NCBI GenBank assembly: GCA_020852055.1
Contig: JADZBP010000090.1
Location: 1 to 49,994, forward strand
DNA from: Candidatus Latescibacterota bacterium
Lineage (GTDB): Bacteria > Latescibacterota > UBA2968 > UBA8231
Direction of reading: 5' to 3'
DNA: 49,994 nucleotides
The translations under genes were made by a program, and so were the position numbers. The stretch's first letter is position 1, and each line of letters begins with the position of its first letter. Shown piece after piece: positions 39,197 to 47,351 of the stretch. The notes below the pieces were generated by a model. That model ran no database searches. It had not been told where the DNA came from and worked only from the letters and a program-made list of their open reading frames with translations.

Positions 39197-40744
39197 ATGC
39201 CAAGATCGAGAATAAAAAAGAACCGCGCCCTTGCTCTGACCAGCCTGTTGCTGGGGGTGCTGTCCGGCACGGGCTTTGCCCAGGACCTGTCCTTCGGCGG
39301 CGGGTACGTGGTGGTCGACGAGGTCGCCCTGCCCGACACGGCGGTGGTCGGTGAGGCAACGGGCATTCCGCAGAGCCCCAACCGGATGGATGTAAAAGCC
39401 ATCGGCATGGGCAAGACCCAGGTGGCCAACGGCGGCCAGTTCAACGCCATGATGGATAACCCGGCTCTGCTCTCGCGGAAACGTGTCTCCATCGACCTTT
39501 TCGGCATGCAGGCCAGCATCCCCCAAGCCACCCTCGACGCAGCCAAGTTCGTCAAGGATAATCAAGACCAGTTCACCGACGGCACCTTCTACAACCAGAT
39601 CAACCAGGGGTACGCGGGGTATCAGAACGCCGGGAGCATCCAGGAACGCCTCGACGCCATCGCCCTCATCAACGAGGGCCTGCGTTTCCCCAACCAACTG
39701 CTCAAGGAAACCGTGGGCAGCCAGGATGACCCCACCACCCACGGCATCAACGCCATCCCCAACATGCAGGTCCAACTAGGCCGTTGGGGCGCCACCCTGT
39801 ACAGCACCACCCAGATCGGCTTCCAGGTCTCCCCCGGCAACAGCATCGACCAACTGCTCTCGCTGCAGATCCCGCAGGACGCCGAGGACCTGAGCCCCGA
39901 GGTGCTGAAGACCCTCGGCGGGGTGGTCAGCTCGGTGTTCGAGGCCGATGGCTCCCTGGCCAGCGAGGGCCTGCCCCAGGTCTTCGCCACCACCTACCTC
40001 GACGTGGTCGGGGCGGTGGGCTACGCGCACCAGGTCAGACCGGACCTCGAGGTGGGTGCCAACCTCAAGATGCTCCACCGCCGCTTCACCACCAAGAACA
40101 TCGACGCCAACAACCTCGACAACATCCTGAGCGAAGCCGCCGACGATCTGAAGCGATCGGTTACCGGCCTGACCATGGATGTGGGGGCCCTGTACCACTA
40201 CCAGAAGACCGGCACCCGTTTCGGCCTGGCGATCCAGAACCTCGTTCCGGTGAAAAAGATCACCTCCACCGCCAGCTTCGCCTTCGTCAACTCCCAGGAA
40301 TACTACCTGACCGATGAGGCCGGAGAGGCCCAGGTCGGCTTCGTCGATCTGGACGGCAACTTCTTCCCCGACTCGCGGGGTGATACCCTGCTTTACGCCG
40401 AGACCCAGCGCATCCAGGTCCAGGCCCCGCTCCAGTTGAAGGTGCCGCTCTTGGTGAACGCCGGCGCGACCCACCCATTGCGGGACAACTGGGATCTTTC
40501 CCTCGACTGGGTGGACATGTTCGCCCAGGACGACAAGTACGACCACTACCTGGGCCGGATCCACGTGGGCACCGAGTACCGCGTACTCAAGGGCCTGCTC
40601 GCCCTGCGCGGCGGCTTTGCCGACGAGCATCCAACCCTCGGCGCCAGCCTTTCCCTCAAGATCCTGCAGGTGGATGCCGCGTACGCATACGACAACTTCA
40701 TCGGCGACAACGCCTATTTTATCCAGCTCAAGACCGGCTGGTAA
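39197..40744 (+). CDS. TraF-like outer-membrane beta-barrel protein
   Basis: A 515-aa exported protein. A clear signal peptide (basic RSRIKKNR, hydrophobic ALALTSLLLGVLSG, cleavage after GFA, mature start QDL) precedes the body. MGKTQVANGGQFNAMMDNPALLSRKR (cited by MGKTQVANGG and NPALLS) resembles the conserved start of TraF_2/PorV-type barrels, in which GM.G..VA...A...NPA occurs. Alternating-strand regions follow, and the protein ends in IQLKTGW with a C-terminal aromatic residue as in Bam-inserted barrels. A strong terminator follows. Probably a pore or conjugation-like outer-membrane protein, monocistronic; cargo unknown. Confidence 0.75.
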   Translation: MPRSRIKKNRALALTSLLLGVLSGTGFAQDLSFGGGYVVVDEVALPDTAVVGEATGIPQSPNRMDVKAIGMGKTQVANGGQFNAMMDNPALLSRKRVSIDLFGMQASIPQATLDAAKFVKDNQDQFTDGTFYNQINQGYAGYQNAGSIQERLDAIALINEGLRFPNQLLKETVGSQDDPTTHGINAIPNMQVQLGRWGATLYSTTQIGFQVSPGNSIDQLLSLQIPQDAEDLSPEVLKTLGGVVSSVFEADGSLASEGLPQVFATTYLDVVGAVGYAHQVRPDLEVGANLKMLHRRFTTKNIDANNLDNILSEAADDLKRSVTGLTMDVGALYHYQKTGTRFGLAIQNLVPVKKITSTASFAFVNSQEYYLTDEAGEAQVGFVDLDGNFFPDSRGDTLLYAETQRIQVQAPLQLKVPLLVNAGATHPLRDNWDLSLDWVDMFAQDDKYDHYLGRIHVGTEYRVLKGLLALRGGFADEHPTLGASLSLKILQVDAAYAYDNFIGDNAYFIQLKTGW

Positions 40745-40769
40745 GGACGCGCTGGTACCGCGCCCGCAG

Positions 40770-40806
40770 ACAGGCACTCCCCGCCGCGGGGGGTGCCTGT
40801 TTTTTT
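40770..40806 (+). terminator. Rho-independent terminator of the outer-membrane protein gene
   Basis: A GC-rich hairpin with the arm ACAGGCACTCCCC (40770-40782) pairing with GGGGGGTGCCTGT (40788-40800), one G-T pair, followed by seven T residues to 40806. Strong. Confidence 0.93.
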
Positions 40807-40814
40807 GCGGAAAC

Positions 40815-40985
40815 TTATGGGGCCAGGTTGGGGGTGATCGAGGTGCCGGTGAAGGGCAAGGAGAGGGTCAAGGCGCCGGTCTGGGCCGGCGGGGGGGCGA
40901 GGATGATCGGCGGGGGCCTGCTGCGGGGAAACAGAACCGTTGCGCCTGCCCGCACCAGGCAATGGGGTTTACCGCCTTTGCCCCT
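40815..40985 (-). other. In-frame open extension past the glycosidase-like stop
   Basis: The frame of the preceding gene stays open for 56 codons after its TGA (40986-40988), ending at TAA 40815-40817. The translated tail includes IILAPPPAQTGALTLSLPF and then TGTSITPNLAP, which look beta-strand-like. It may be a chance GC-rich frame, a remnant of a domain, or a readthrough tail. A GTG at 40953-40955 could also start a 46-aa protein. No ribosome site is clear. Not called as a gene. Confidence 0.25.
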
Positions 40986-42422
40986 TCACAGGCGGTATTC
41001 GACCCGCAGTTCGACCTCCTCGATGCTCAGGCCGCCAGCCAGTCCGGCCGGGCGAGCTAGCAATGCGACCTCGAGCCAGTTGCGCCCGGGCCGGGGCCGC
41101 ACCGCCTGCAACTCCAGCTCCAGTTCCAGCCCGTCGTAGGGCAGCAGCGGATCGCTGGGCCGGTGGACCCTCGGCGCCGCAGCTAGCGACTCGCCGTTGA
41201 GCCACAGGCCGAGCTGGTCAGGCCCGACCATACCCAGCACCTTCATCTTGAGAGATACCCGCCGAAGCGCCGCGGCTGCAGCCAGGTCGTCGGCGACAAA
41301 AAGCGGCAGCCGGTACCGCTGCTCCGGGTCGGCACCGGGGATGGCCAGGGGCAGCGGCGCACCGTACCCCATGGACCTGGCCTCCTCCTGCCGGCGGGTC
41401 AGGATGTACCGCTTGTCCCCCGCTCGCAACCGGGCATGGTCGCCCAGTTCCTGCAACAGACCGCGCTCCGCCTCCCCCAGGGGCCAGCTCAGGGAATGGG
41501 TATAGATGCCGGCGCACCCCTTGGCTAGGAAGTTGGCGGCGGCCCCCCGCAGGGTTGCCAGGTCGGCCAGCACCCGGTGTCCGGCCCCGGTGCTCGGGTC
41601 GCGCACCCAGGGCTGCAGACGCCCGTACACCGGCACCCCGGCCAGGGCCGCCGCCTCGCAGAGCCATTCGATGGGCATATCACCATCGAGCGGGAAATAG
41701 GGGTAGAACATCGGCAGCACCCAGTCGACAATGCCCTGTGCCAACCAGGCCCGCACGTCCATGCCGTGCCGCAGGCACATCTCTTCGGTGGGATAAACCA
41801 GCACCCCGAGCAGCGCTGGTTTGCCCTGGCGGCCGCGCAACAACGCCGCAATCCGGGCCAGGTACTCGGTCAGCACCGGCGTGTACTTGGGCCCTTCGTC
41901 GGGCGGGAAGTGCCACAGGGTGCCACCCGGCCCGGCCAGGTCCAGCTCCACCCCGTCGATGGGGTACCGGGTGGCCAGTTCCTCCACCACCGCAAAACGC
42001 GCCTCGCGCAGTTCCGCATGGCCCAGCCCTTTGCCGCCGTTGACCACCAGTTTGGCCGGGTCCACCCCCAGGTACGCCCCCATGCGCAGGCTGGCGAAGA
42101 AGTCCAGCCCGACGCGGTGCGCCTCGTCCACCTGCAGCGCCAGGATGTCGATGCCCTGTTCCTCCAGGTCGCGCAGGATACGCCAGGCCCGCCAGGCATA
42201 CCCACAGGTGAAGGGGCGCTCGTCCCGGGCCGCGTAGCGCAGGCCCGCCTCGGAGGGATAGAAGAGCCCGTTGCCGCCGTCGACGCTGTAGACGAAGGTA
42301 TCGACACTGGTGCCGGCCGCCTCGGTCACGGGCAGCAGCAACTGCTCGCGGGAAAGGGGCGGGTCGAGGGTGTAGAGGTAGAAGTGGCGGATATCGTTGA
42401 AGTAGAGGGTGCGTCGGTCCAT
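40986..42422 (-). CDS. TIM-barrel glycoside-hydrolase-like protein
   Basis: A 478-aa protein with an (alpha/beta)8 barrel of the GH10-like/GHL type. FTCGYAWRAW, LALQVDEAHRVGLDFFASLR, PIDGVELDLAG (Asp/Glu at a strand end), GIVDWVLPMFYPYFP and GIYTHSLSWPLGEAER are arranged as successive barrel strands. A C-terminal beta-sandwich (LKMKVLGMVGPDQLGLWLNGESL, cited by LGLWLNGESL) resembles a carbohydrate-binding or jelly-roll module. No signal peptide. The ATG at 42422 lies 25 nt after the amidohydrolase stop, so the two are likely cotranscribed. The substrate is unknown. Confidence 0.7.
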   Translation of the reverse strand: MDRRTLYFNDIRHFYLYTLDPPLSREQLLLPVTEAAGTSVDTFVYSVDGGNGLFYPSEAGLRYAARDERPFTCGYAWRAWRILRDLEEQGIDILALQVDEAHRVGLDFFASLRMGAYLGVDPAKLVVNGGKGLGHAELREARFAVVEELATRYPIDGVELDLAGPGGTLWHFPPDEGPKYTPVLTEYLARIAALLRGRQGKPALLGVLVYPTEEMCLRHGMDVRAWLAQGIVDWVLPMFYPYFPLDGDMPIEWLCEAAALAGVPVYGRLQPWVRDPSTGAGHRVLADLATLRGAAANFLAKGCAGIYTHSLSWPLGEAERGLLQELGDHARLRAGDKRYILTRRQEEARSMGYGAPLPLAIPGADPEQRYRLPLFVADDLAAAAALRRVSLKMKVLGMVGPDQLGLWLNGESLAAAPRVHRPSDPLLPYDGLELELELQAVRPRPGRNWLEVALLARPAGLAGGLSIEEVELRVEYRL

Positions 42423-42447
42423 GGCATCGCGCCTTTGCTTGCGGCCC

Positions 42448-43668
42448 TCAGGCCGGCGGCAGGATCAGGCCCTCCGGGTTGCGCACGCCGTAGTCCGGCT
42501 TGAGCTGCCGCCAGTCCACCCCGTTGCGGCCATTCCAGTCCCACATCACCTCGCCCCCCAGCAGGGTCAGTTCGCAGCGCAGCCGCTGCTTGCCCATCAG
42601 CTTGCCGTCGTGCACGTCGAGGAAACCGAATTCCCCCTGCATCACGTTCAGCGCGCAGACATCCGCCACCGCCCCCACACTCAGGTGCCCCAGTTCGGGG
42701 TGGCCGATCTCCCGCGCCGGATTGATGGTCGACTCGCGGATCACCTCGGCCAGGGGCAGGCCGAGGGCGAGGAACTTGGACATCACGTTGGTCATGTCCA
42801 TCATCGCGTCGTTCATACAGAGGGTGTGCAGGTCGGTGGAGATCGAGTCCGGATAGAAACCCTGTTCGATACTGGGCACGGCGTTGCGCCAGCAGAAGCT
42901 GCCGCCTCCGTGGCCCACGTCGAAGATGATGCCCCGCCGCCGCGCCTCGTAGAGATAGGGCAGCAGCTTGCCGTCGGGCCCCACCCAGGGCACATCCCCC
43001 AGGTACATATGGGTGGTGATGTCCCCGGCGCCCATCCGCTTGGTGACCAGCTCGTAATAGGGCCGTTCGCGGGGGAAAACGCCAAAATCCACCATCGAGG
43101 GTTGGCCCAGCTTGCGGCCCGCCGCCAGCATGCGATCCACCGAGGTCCAGTCCGGGGCCCAATAGTGGGCGGTCTTCATGCCGACGAGCACGTCGCCGTG
43201 TTCGCGGCCCACGGCCACGGCCCGGTCCACGTCCATGTCGTGGGTGTTCTGCTCCATCGCCAGGGAGACCATGCCCAGCCCGACGATGTTGAGGAAGGCG
43301 AATTTCCGGGTGTGGAAGCGGTCGAGGACCCGGAACCGGAAGTCCTCGAAGTTGCGCCAGCCGGCCGAGCCGGTGTCGACCATGGTGGTCACCCCGCTGC
43401 GGAAGCTGAAGCCGTCGGGCAGGATGCTGTTATCGCCGGCCCAGGCATCGCGGTGGCCGGGGGTGGCGTACATATGGGTGTGGATATCCACCAGGCCGGG
43501 CGCCAGGTACAACCCGCCCACCTCGATCACCCGTGCCGCCTGCGCGGCGGGGATGGCCGTGTCCACCGCGACGACCTTGCCCCCGGAGATGGCCACATCG
43601 CGCGGGCTGTCGATGTTGTTGAGAGGATCGATCAGGTGGCCGCCCTTCAGCAAAAGCTCGTAGTTCAT
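42448..43668 (-). CDS. Amidohydrolase/deacetylase-family metalloenzyme
   Basis: A 406-aa metal-dependent hydrolase of the dihydroorotase/D-aminoacylase type. Predicted binuclear site: H63, H65 (VDIHTHMY), carboxylated K165 (VGMKTAHY), H220 (ITTHMY), H253 (VGHGGGSF) and catalytic D279 (ISTDLHTL). The N- and C-terminal strands form the small beta-sandwich. The ATG at 43668 is chosen with GGAAGTGAGG before it; an in-frame GTG at 43674 is the alternative. Members remove acyl or carbamoyl groups; with the adjacent glycosidase-like gene a sugar-amide or N-acyl substrate is possible. Confidence 0.9.
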   Translation of the reverse strand: MNYELLLKGGHLIDPLNNIDSPRDVAISGGKVVAVDTAIPAAQAARVIEVGGLYLAPGLVDIHTHMYATPGHRDAWAGDNSILPDGFSFRSGVTTMVDTGSAGWRNFEDFRFRVLDRFHTRKFAFLNIVGLGMVSLAMEQNTHDMDVDRAVAVGREHGDVLVGMKTAHYWAPDWTSVDRMLAAGRKLGQPSMVDFGVFPRERPYYELVTKRMGAGDITTHMYLGDVPWVGPDGKLLPYLYEARRRGIIFDVGHGGGSFCWRNAVPSIEQGFYPDSISTDLHTLCMNDAMMDMTNVMSKFLALGLPLAEVIRESTINPAREIGHPELGHLSVGAVADVCALNVMQGEFGFLDVHDGKLMGKQRLRCELTLLGGEVMWDWNGRNGVDWRQLKPDYGVRNPEGLILPPA

Positions 43669-43727
43669 CCTCACTTCCTTTCCCTGGTGTGGGTGACGGT
43701 TGGCGGCTGCGGGCCGCTGCCTTTGCC

Positions 43728-43757
43728 TTGCCCGGCCCTGCGGCCGGGCCCTACCTT
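43728..43757 (+). promoter_or_regulatory. Candidate promoter giving a leaderless MFS mRNA
   Basis: TTGCCC (43728-43733), 18 nt, TACCTT (43752-43757). The predicted start falls on or next to the A of the ATG at 43764, and no ribosome site is visible upstream. Confidence 0.4.
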
Positions 43758-43763
43758 CTCTGC

Positions 43764-45116
43764 ATGAGCCAGGACCAGCCCCTCGAAAAGCCCCAGATCA
43801 ACCGCGCCCTGCGCGCTTTTGTGTTGGTATCGGGTATCTGGGGCGTCTGGGGCCAGATGATCGGCACCGGCACGGCCATGCTCAACGGTTTTGCCCTGAC
43901 CCTGGGGGCCACGGCTTCCTTCTTCGCCCTGATGACCTCCATCAACTCGCTGATGGGCTTCGCCCAGTTGCTGGCCCCGCGCATCGGCTGGCAGGTGGCC
44001 GACCACCGCCGTTTCATCCTCGCCTGCCGCGCCCTGGCCGTCTGCCTGCGCGCCTCGATCCTCTTCATCCCCCTGCTGGTGCCGCCGCGCTTCCAGTTGG
44101 CCTCCCTGGTCGCCCTGGTCGGGGCCAGCCTGGTCTGCCTGCAGGGCAGCAGTCCCTTCTACGGCAGTTGGCAGGCCACCCTGGTCCCCGAACACCTGCG
44201 CGGCCGCTTCACCAGCCGCCAGACCATCGTCGGCACCCTCACCGCCATGGCCGCCGGCCTGGCCACCGGTCGCTACCTCGACGCCTTTGCCGAGGCCGAC
44301 AAGCCGCGGGCCTTCACCTACCTCTTCGCCCTCAGCCTGGTGGTGGGCCTGGGCAGTGTGGTGGCCCTGGCCCGCGCCCCTTTTCCGCCCACCCGGCCGC
44401 AGCCGCGGGGCCGCCACCTGCAGCAGCTGCTCGAACCCTTCCGCCACCCGCCCTTCCGCCGCGCCCTCTTCTTTTACTGCGCCCTGCAATGCGTGCTGGG
44501 CCTGGCCGATCCCTTCTACAGCCTCTTCATGCTCGACCGGCTGGGGCTGAGCTACACCACGGTGTCGATCTACAACATGAGCGCCATGGCCGCTTCGGTG
44601 GTGGGGTACCGCGTCTGGGCCTACCTGGTGGACCGCCACGGCAGCCGGGCAGTGCTGCCCCTGGTCCTGGCGCCCAAGATCGCCGTGCCCCTGCTCTGGG
44701 CCGCCAACACGGCGCAGCACCACCTGCTGGTGCCGGTGGCCATGGTCCTGGACGGCTTCTTCTCGGCGGGCATCTCGGTGGCCATCACCGCCCTGCTCTA
44801 CGGCCTGCTGCCCGCCGACGAGCAGCGCCCCACCTTCATGGGCTGCTGGTCGGCGGCCCTCAACCTCTCCTACAGCGTGGCCACCTTTGGCGCCGGCCTG
44901 CTGGCCACCTGGCTGGCCGGGCCCGACCGGGTACTCTGGGGTTTCCCCCTGGGCAACCTGCAGCTGATGTTCGGCCTCTGCGCCCTGCTGCAGGTGGGTC
45001 CGCTGCTGCTGCTGCGCTCCATCGAGGCGCGCCAACACCGGGGCCCGGCCCAGATCCTCGAGGCCGAGCGCCAGCGCTGGACCCGCCTGCTGCGCCGCCG
45101 CCGCGAAAGGCGCTAA
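43764..45116 (+). CDS. MFS transporter
   Basis: A 450-aa protein with about 12 hydrophobic segments. Loop motifs [20 protein letters not shown] (cited by VPEHLRGRF) and the periplasm-facing repeats match major facilitator efflux or uptake carriers; the basic C-terminus LLRRRRERR is cytoplasmic. I take the ATG at 43764 because the preceding in-frame residues (GDGWRLRAAAFALPG) are outside the family and no ribosome site supports the earlier GTG at 43689. The last 4 nt overlap convergently with malate synthase G. Cargo unknown. Confidence 0.85.
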   Translation: MSQDQPLEKPQINRALRAFVLVSGIWGVWGQMIGTGTAMLNGFALTLGATASFFALMTSINSLMGFAQLLAPRIGWQVADHRRFILACRALAVCLRASILFIPLLVPPRFQLASLVALVGASLVCLQGSSPFYGSWQATLVPEHLRGRFTSRQTIVGTLTAMAAGLATGRYLDAFAEADKPRAFTYLFALSLVVGLGSVVALARAPFPPTRPQPRGRHLQQLLEPFRHPPFRRALFFYCALQCVLGLADPFYSLFMLDRLGLSYTTVSIYNMSAMAASVVGYRVWAYLVDRHGSRAVLPLVLAPKIAVPLLWAANTAQHHLLVPVAMVLDGFFSAGISVAITALLYGLLPADEQRPTFMGCWSAALNLSYSVATFGAGLLATWLAGPDRVLWGFPLGNLQLMFGLCALLQVGPLLLLRSIEARQHRGPAQILEAERQRWTRLLRRRRERR

Positions 45117-47308
45117 TGATTCTGCGCCTTGGCCTGACGCCGGTGGCCGTGCAGCACCCGCTCGGTGTACCCGTTCGGCTCCCGCCGCCCGGCGAAGACC
45201 AGTTCGAGGGCGGCCTGGAATTCGAGGCTGGCGGCAAGATCCGGCGCCATGTTCCGGTAATTGGGGTCGCCGGCGTTCTGCTGGTCCACCACCGCAGCCA
45301 TACGCTCAAAGGTGGCCCGCACCTGCGCCTCGCCCACCAGGCCGTGGTGCAGCCAGTTGGCGATGTGCTGGCTGGAGATGCGCAGGGTGGCGCGGTCCTC
45401 CATCAACCCCACATTGTCGATGTCGGGCACCTTCGAACAGCCGATGCCCTGGCCCACCCAGCGCACCACGTAGCCCAGAATGCCCTGGGCGTTGTTGTCG
45501 ATTTCCTTCTGGATGGCCTCGGGGGTCAGCTTGCGGTCGAGGATGGGGGGCGTCAGGATCGCCTCCAGACTGGCCCGCTGTCTGCTGGCCAGTGCGGCCA
45601 GGCGCTCGGCCACCTTCACCTGGTGGTAATGCAGGGCGTGTAACACCGCCGCCGTGGGCGAGGGCACCCAAGCGGTGGTGGCCCCGGCCCTGGGGTGCCC
45701 GATCTTCGTCTCCACCATCTCGCGCATGCGGTCGGGCATGGTCCACATGCCCTTGCCGATCTGCGCCCGGCCCACCAGCCCCGCCGCGATGCCCACATCC
45801 ACGTTCCAGTCCTCGTAGGCCGCCAGCCAGGGCTGTTTCTTGATCTCCATCTTGGGGAACATCGCCCCCAGCTCCATGCTGGTGTGGATCTCGTCCCCGG
45901 TGCGGTCGAGGAAACCGGTGTTGATGAAGACCAGGCGCTGGCCGGCAACCCGGATACACTCCACCAGGTTGATGGTGGTGCGCCGCTCCTCGTCCATGAT
46001 GCCCATCTTCAGGGTGTTGGCCGCCAGGCCCAGGGCCTGCTCCACCCGGCCGAAGAGTTCGACGGTGGACCGCACCTCCTCGGGCCCGTGCATCTTGGGT
46101 TTGACCACGTAGATGCTGCCGGTGCGGCTGTTGCGCCGCGGGCCGGTGCCCTTGAGATCGTGGATGGCCGCCAGGGTGATCACCATGGCGTCGAGGAACC
46201 CCTCGGGGATTTCTTCGCCGGCAACGGTGGTCACCGCGTCGGTGTACATGTGTATGCCCACATGCCGCACTAACATCAGACTTCGTCCGGGCAGCACCAG
46301 CGCGCTGCCGTCCGGGGTGGTGAAGGCACGGTCCGGGTTGAGCCGGCGGGCCACCTTGCGGCCGCCCTTGTCGAACTCGGCCTGCAGGTCCCCGCGCATC
46401 AGGCCGCACCAGTTGGTGTACACCCGCACCTTGTCGGCCGCATCCACCGCCGCCACCGAATCCTCGCAGTCCTGGATGGTGGTCAGCGCCGCCTCCAGCA
46501 CCACGTCCTTCACCCCGGCCCGGTGGTGCTGCCCCACGGGGTGCTGGCGGTCGATCTGCAGTTCGAGGTGCAACCCGTGGTGGCAGAGCAGCACCCCCTG
46601 CACCTGCCCGCCCTCGGCGCGGTACCCGGCCAACTGGGCCGGGTCCTGCAACTGCACCCGGCCGCCGCCGGCCACCTGGGCCACCAGCACCTGCCGGCCA
46701 CCGCGCTCCTCCAACCCGTACTGCACCACCTGGCTATGCGATGCCCCGGCCAGGGGCGCCACCTCGTCGAGCAGGGTCTCGCTGCGGGCGATGACCAGCT
46801 CGCCGCGCCGCACGTTGTAGGCCCCTCCCTTTTCTGCCCCCCCGCTCTCCGGAACCACGTCGGTGCCGTAGAGCGCGTCGTACAGGCTGCCCCAGCGGGC
46901 GTTGGCCGCATTGAGCGCGTACCGGGCATTGTCCACCGGCACCACCAGCTGCGGCCCGGCCTGCAGCGCGATCTCGGCATCGACGTTCTCGGTGGCGATA
47001 CGACAGGCCCCGTCTTCGGGAAGCAGATAACCGATCTGCTCGAGGAAGGTGCGGTACTGGGCCGCATCGAGGGGCTGGCCCTGGCGGTCCCGGTGCCACT
47101 GGTCGATCTCTTCCTGCAGGGCATCGCGCCGCTCCAACAGGGTCCGGTTCCGGGGTCCCAGGTCGCGGACGATGGCCGCCAGCGAGGCCCAGAAATGGGC
47201 CGGCTCCACCCCGGTGCCCGGCGCAATCACCTGCTCGATCAACCCGTGCAACCCGGCATCTACCTGCAGGCCACCGGCCTCGATCCTGCCCTTTGGCGAC
47301 TGGCTCAT
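45113..47308 (-). CDS. glcB: Malate synthase G
   Basis: A 731-aa enzyme condensing glyoxylate and acetyl-CoA to malate. The barrel carries [14 protein letters not shown] (catalytic Arg), [12 protein letters not shown] (Mg-binding Glu/Asp) and the C-terminal [20 protein letters not shown] (cited by [13 protein letters not shown]; catalytic base Asp). The TIM-barrel plus C-terminal plug and the 720-730 aa length are those of isoform G, not A. No isocitrate lyase gene is in view, so it may serve glycolate/glyoxylate rather than the glyoxylate shunt. Located 43 nt downstream of the protease gene, same strand. Confidence 0.95.
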   Translation of the reverse strand: MSQSPKGRIEAGGLQVDAGLHGLIEQVIAPGTGVEPAHFWASLAAIVRDLGPRNRTLLERRDALQEEIDQWHRDRQGQPLDAAQYRTFLEQIGYLLPEDGACRIATENVDAEIALQAGPQLVVPVDNARYALNAANARWGSLYDALYGTDVVPESGGAEKGGAYNVRRGELVIARSETLLDEVAPLAGASHSQVVQYGLEERGGRQVLVAQVAGGGRVQLQDPAQLAGYRAEGGQVQGVLLCHHGLHLELQIDRQHPVGQHHRAGVKDVVLEAALTTIQDCEDSVAAVDAADKVRVYTNWCGLMRGDLQAEFDKGGRKVARRLNPDRAFTTPDGSALVLPGRSLMLVRHVGIHMYTDAVTTVAGEEIPEGFLDAMVITLAAIHDLKGTGPRRNSRTGSIYVVKPKMHGPEEVRSTVELFGRVEQALGLAANTLKMGIMDEERRTTINLVECIRVAGQRLVFINTGFLDRTGDEIHTSMELGAMFPKMEIKKQPWLAAYEDWNVDVGIAAGLVGRAQIGKGMWTMPDRMREMVETKIGHPRAGATTAWVPSPTAAVLHALHYHQVKVAERLAALASRQRASLEAILTPPILDRKLTPEAIQKEIDNNAQGILGYVVRWVGQGIGCSKVPDIDNVGLMEDRATLRISSQHIANWLHHGLVGEAQVRATFERMAAVVDQQNAGDPNYRNMAPDLAASLEFQAALELVFAGRREPNGYTERVLHGHRRQAKAQNH

Positions 47309-47351
47309 CTTTTCCCTCTTTCGGTTTGGCCGCCAGCGGCGGCCCAGGCGT

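Noticed and set aside
43671-45038. A 455-codon minus-strand frame opposite the MFS gene
   Set aside because: Extreme Gly/Gln content and no motif; the plus strand encodes a 12-helix protein.
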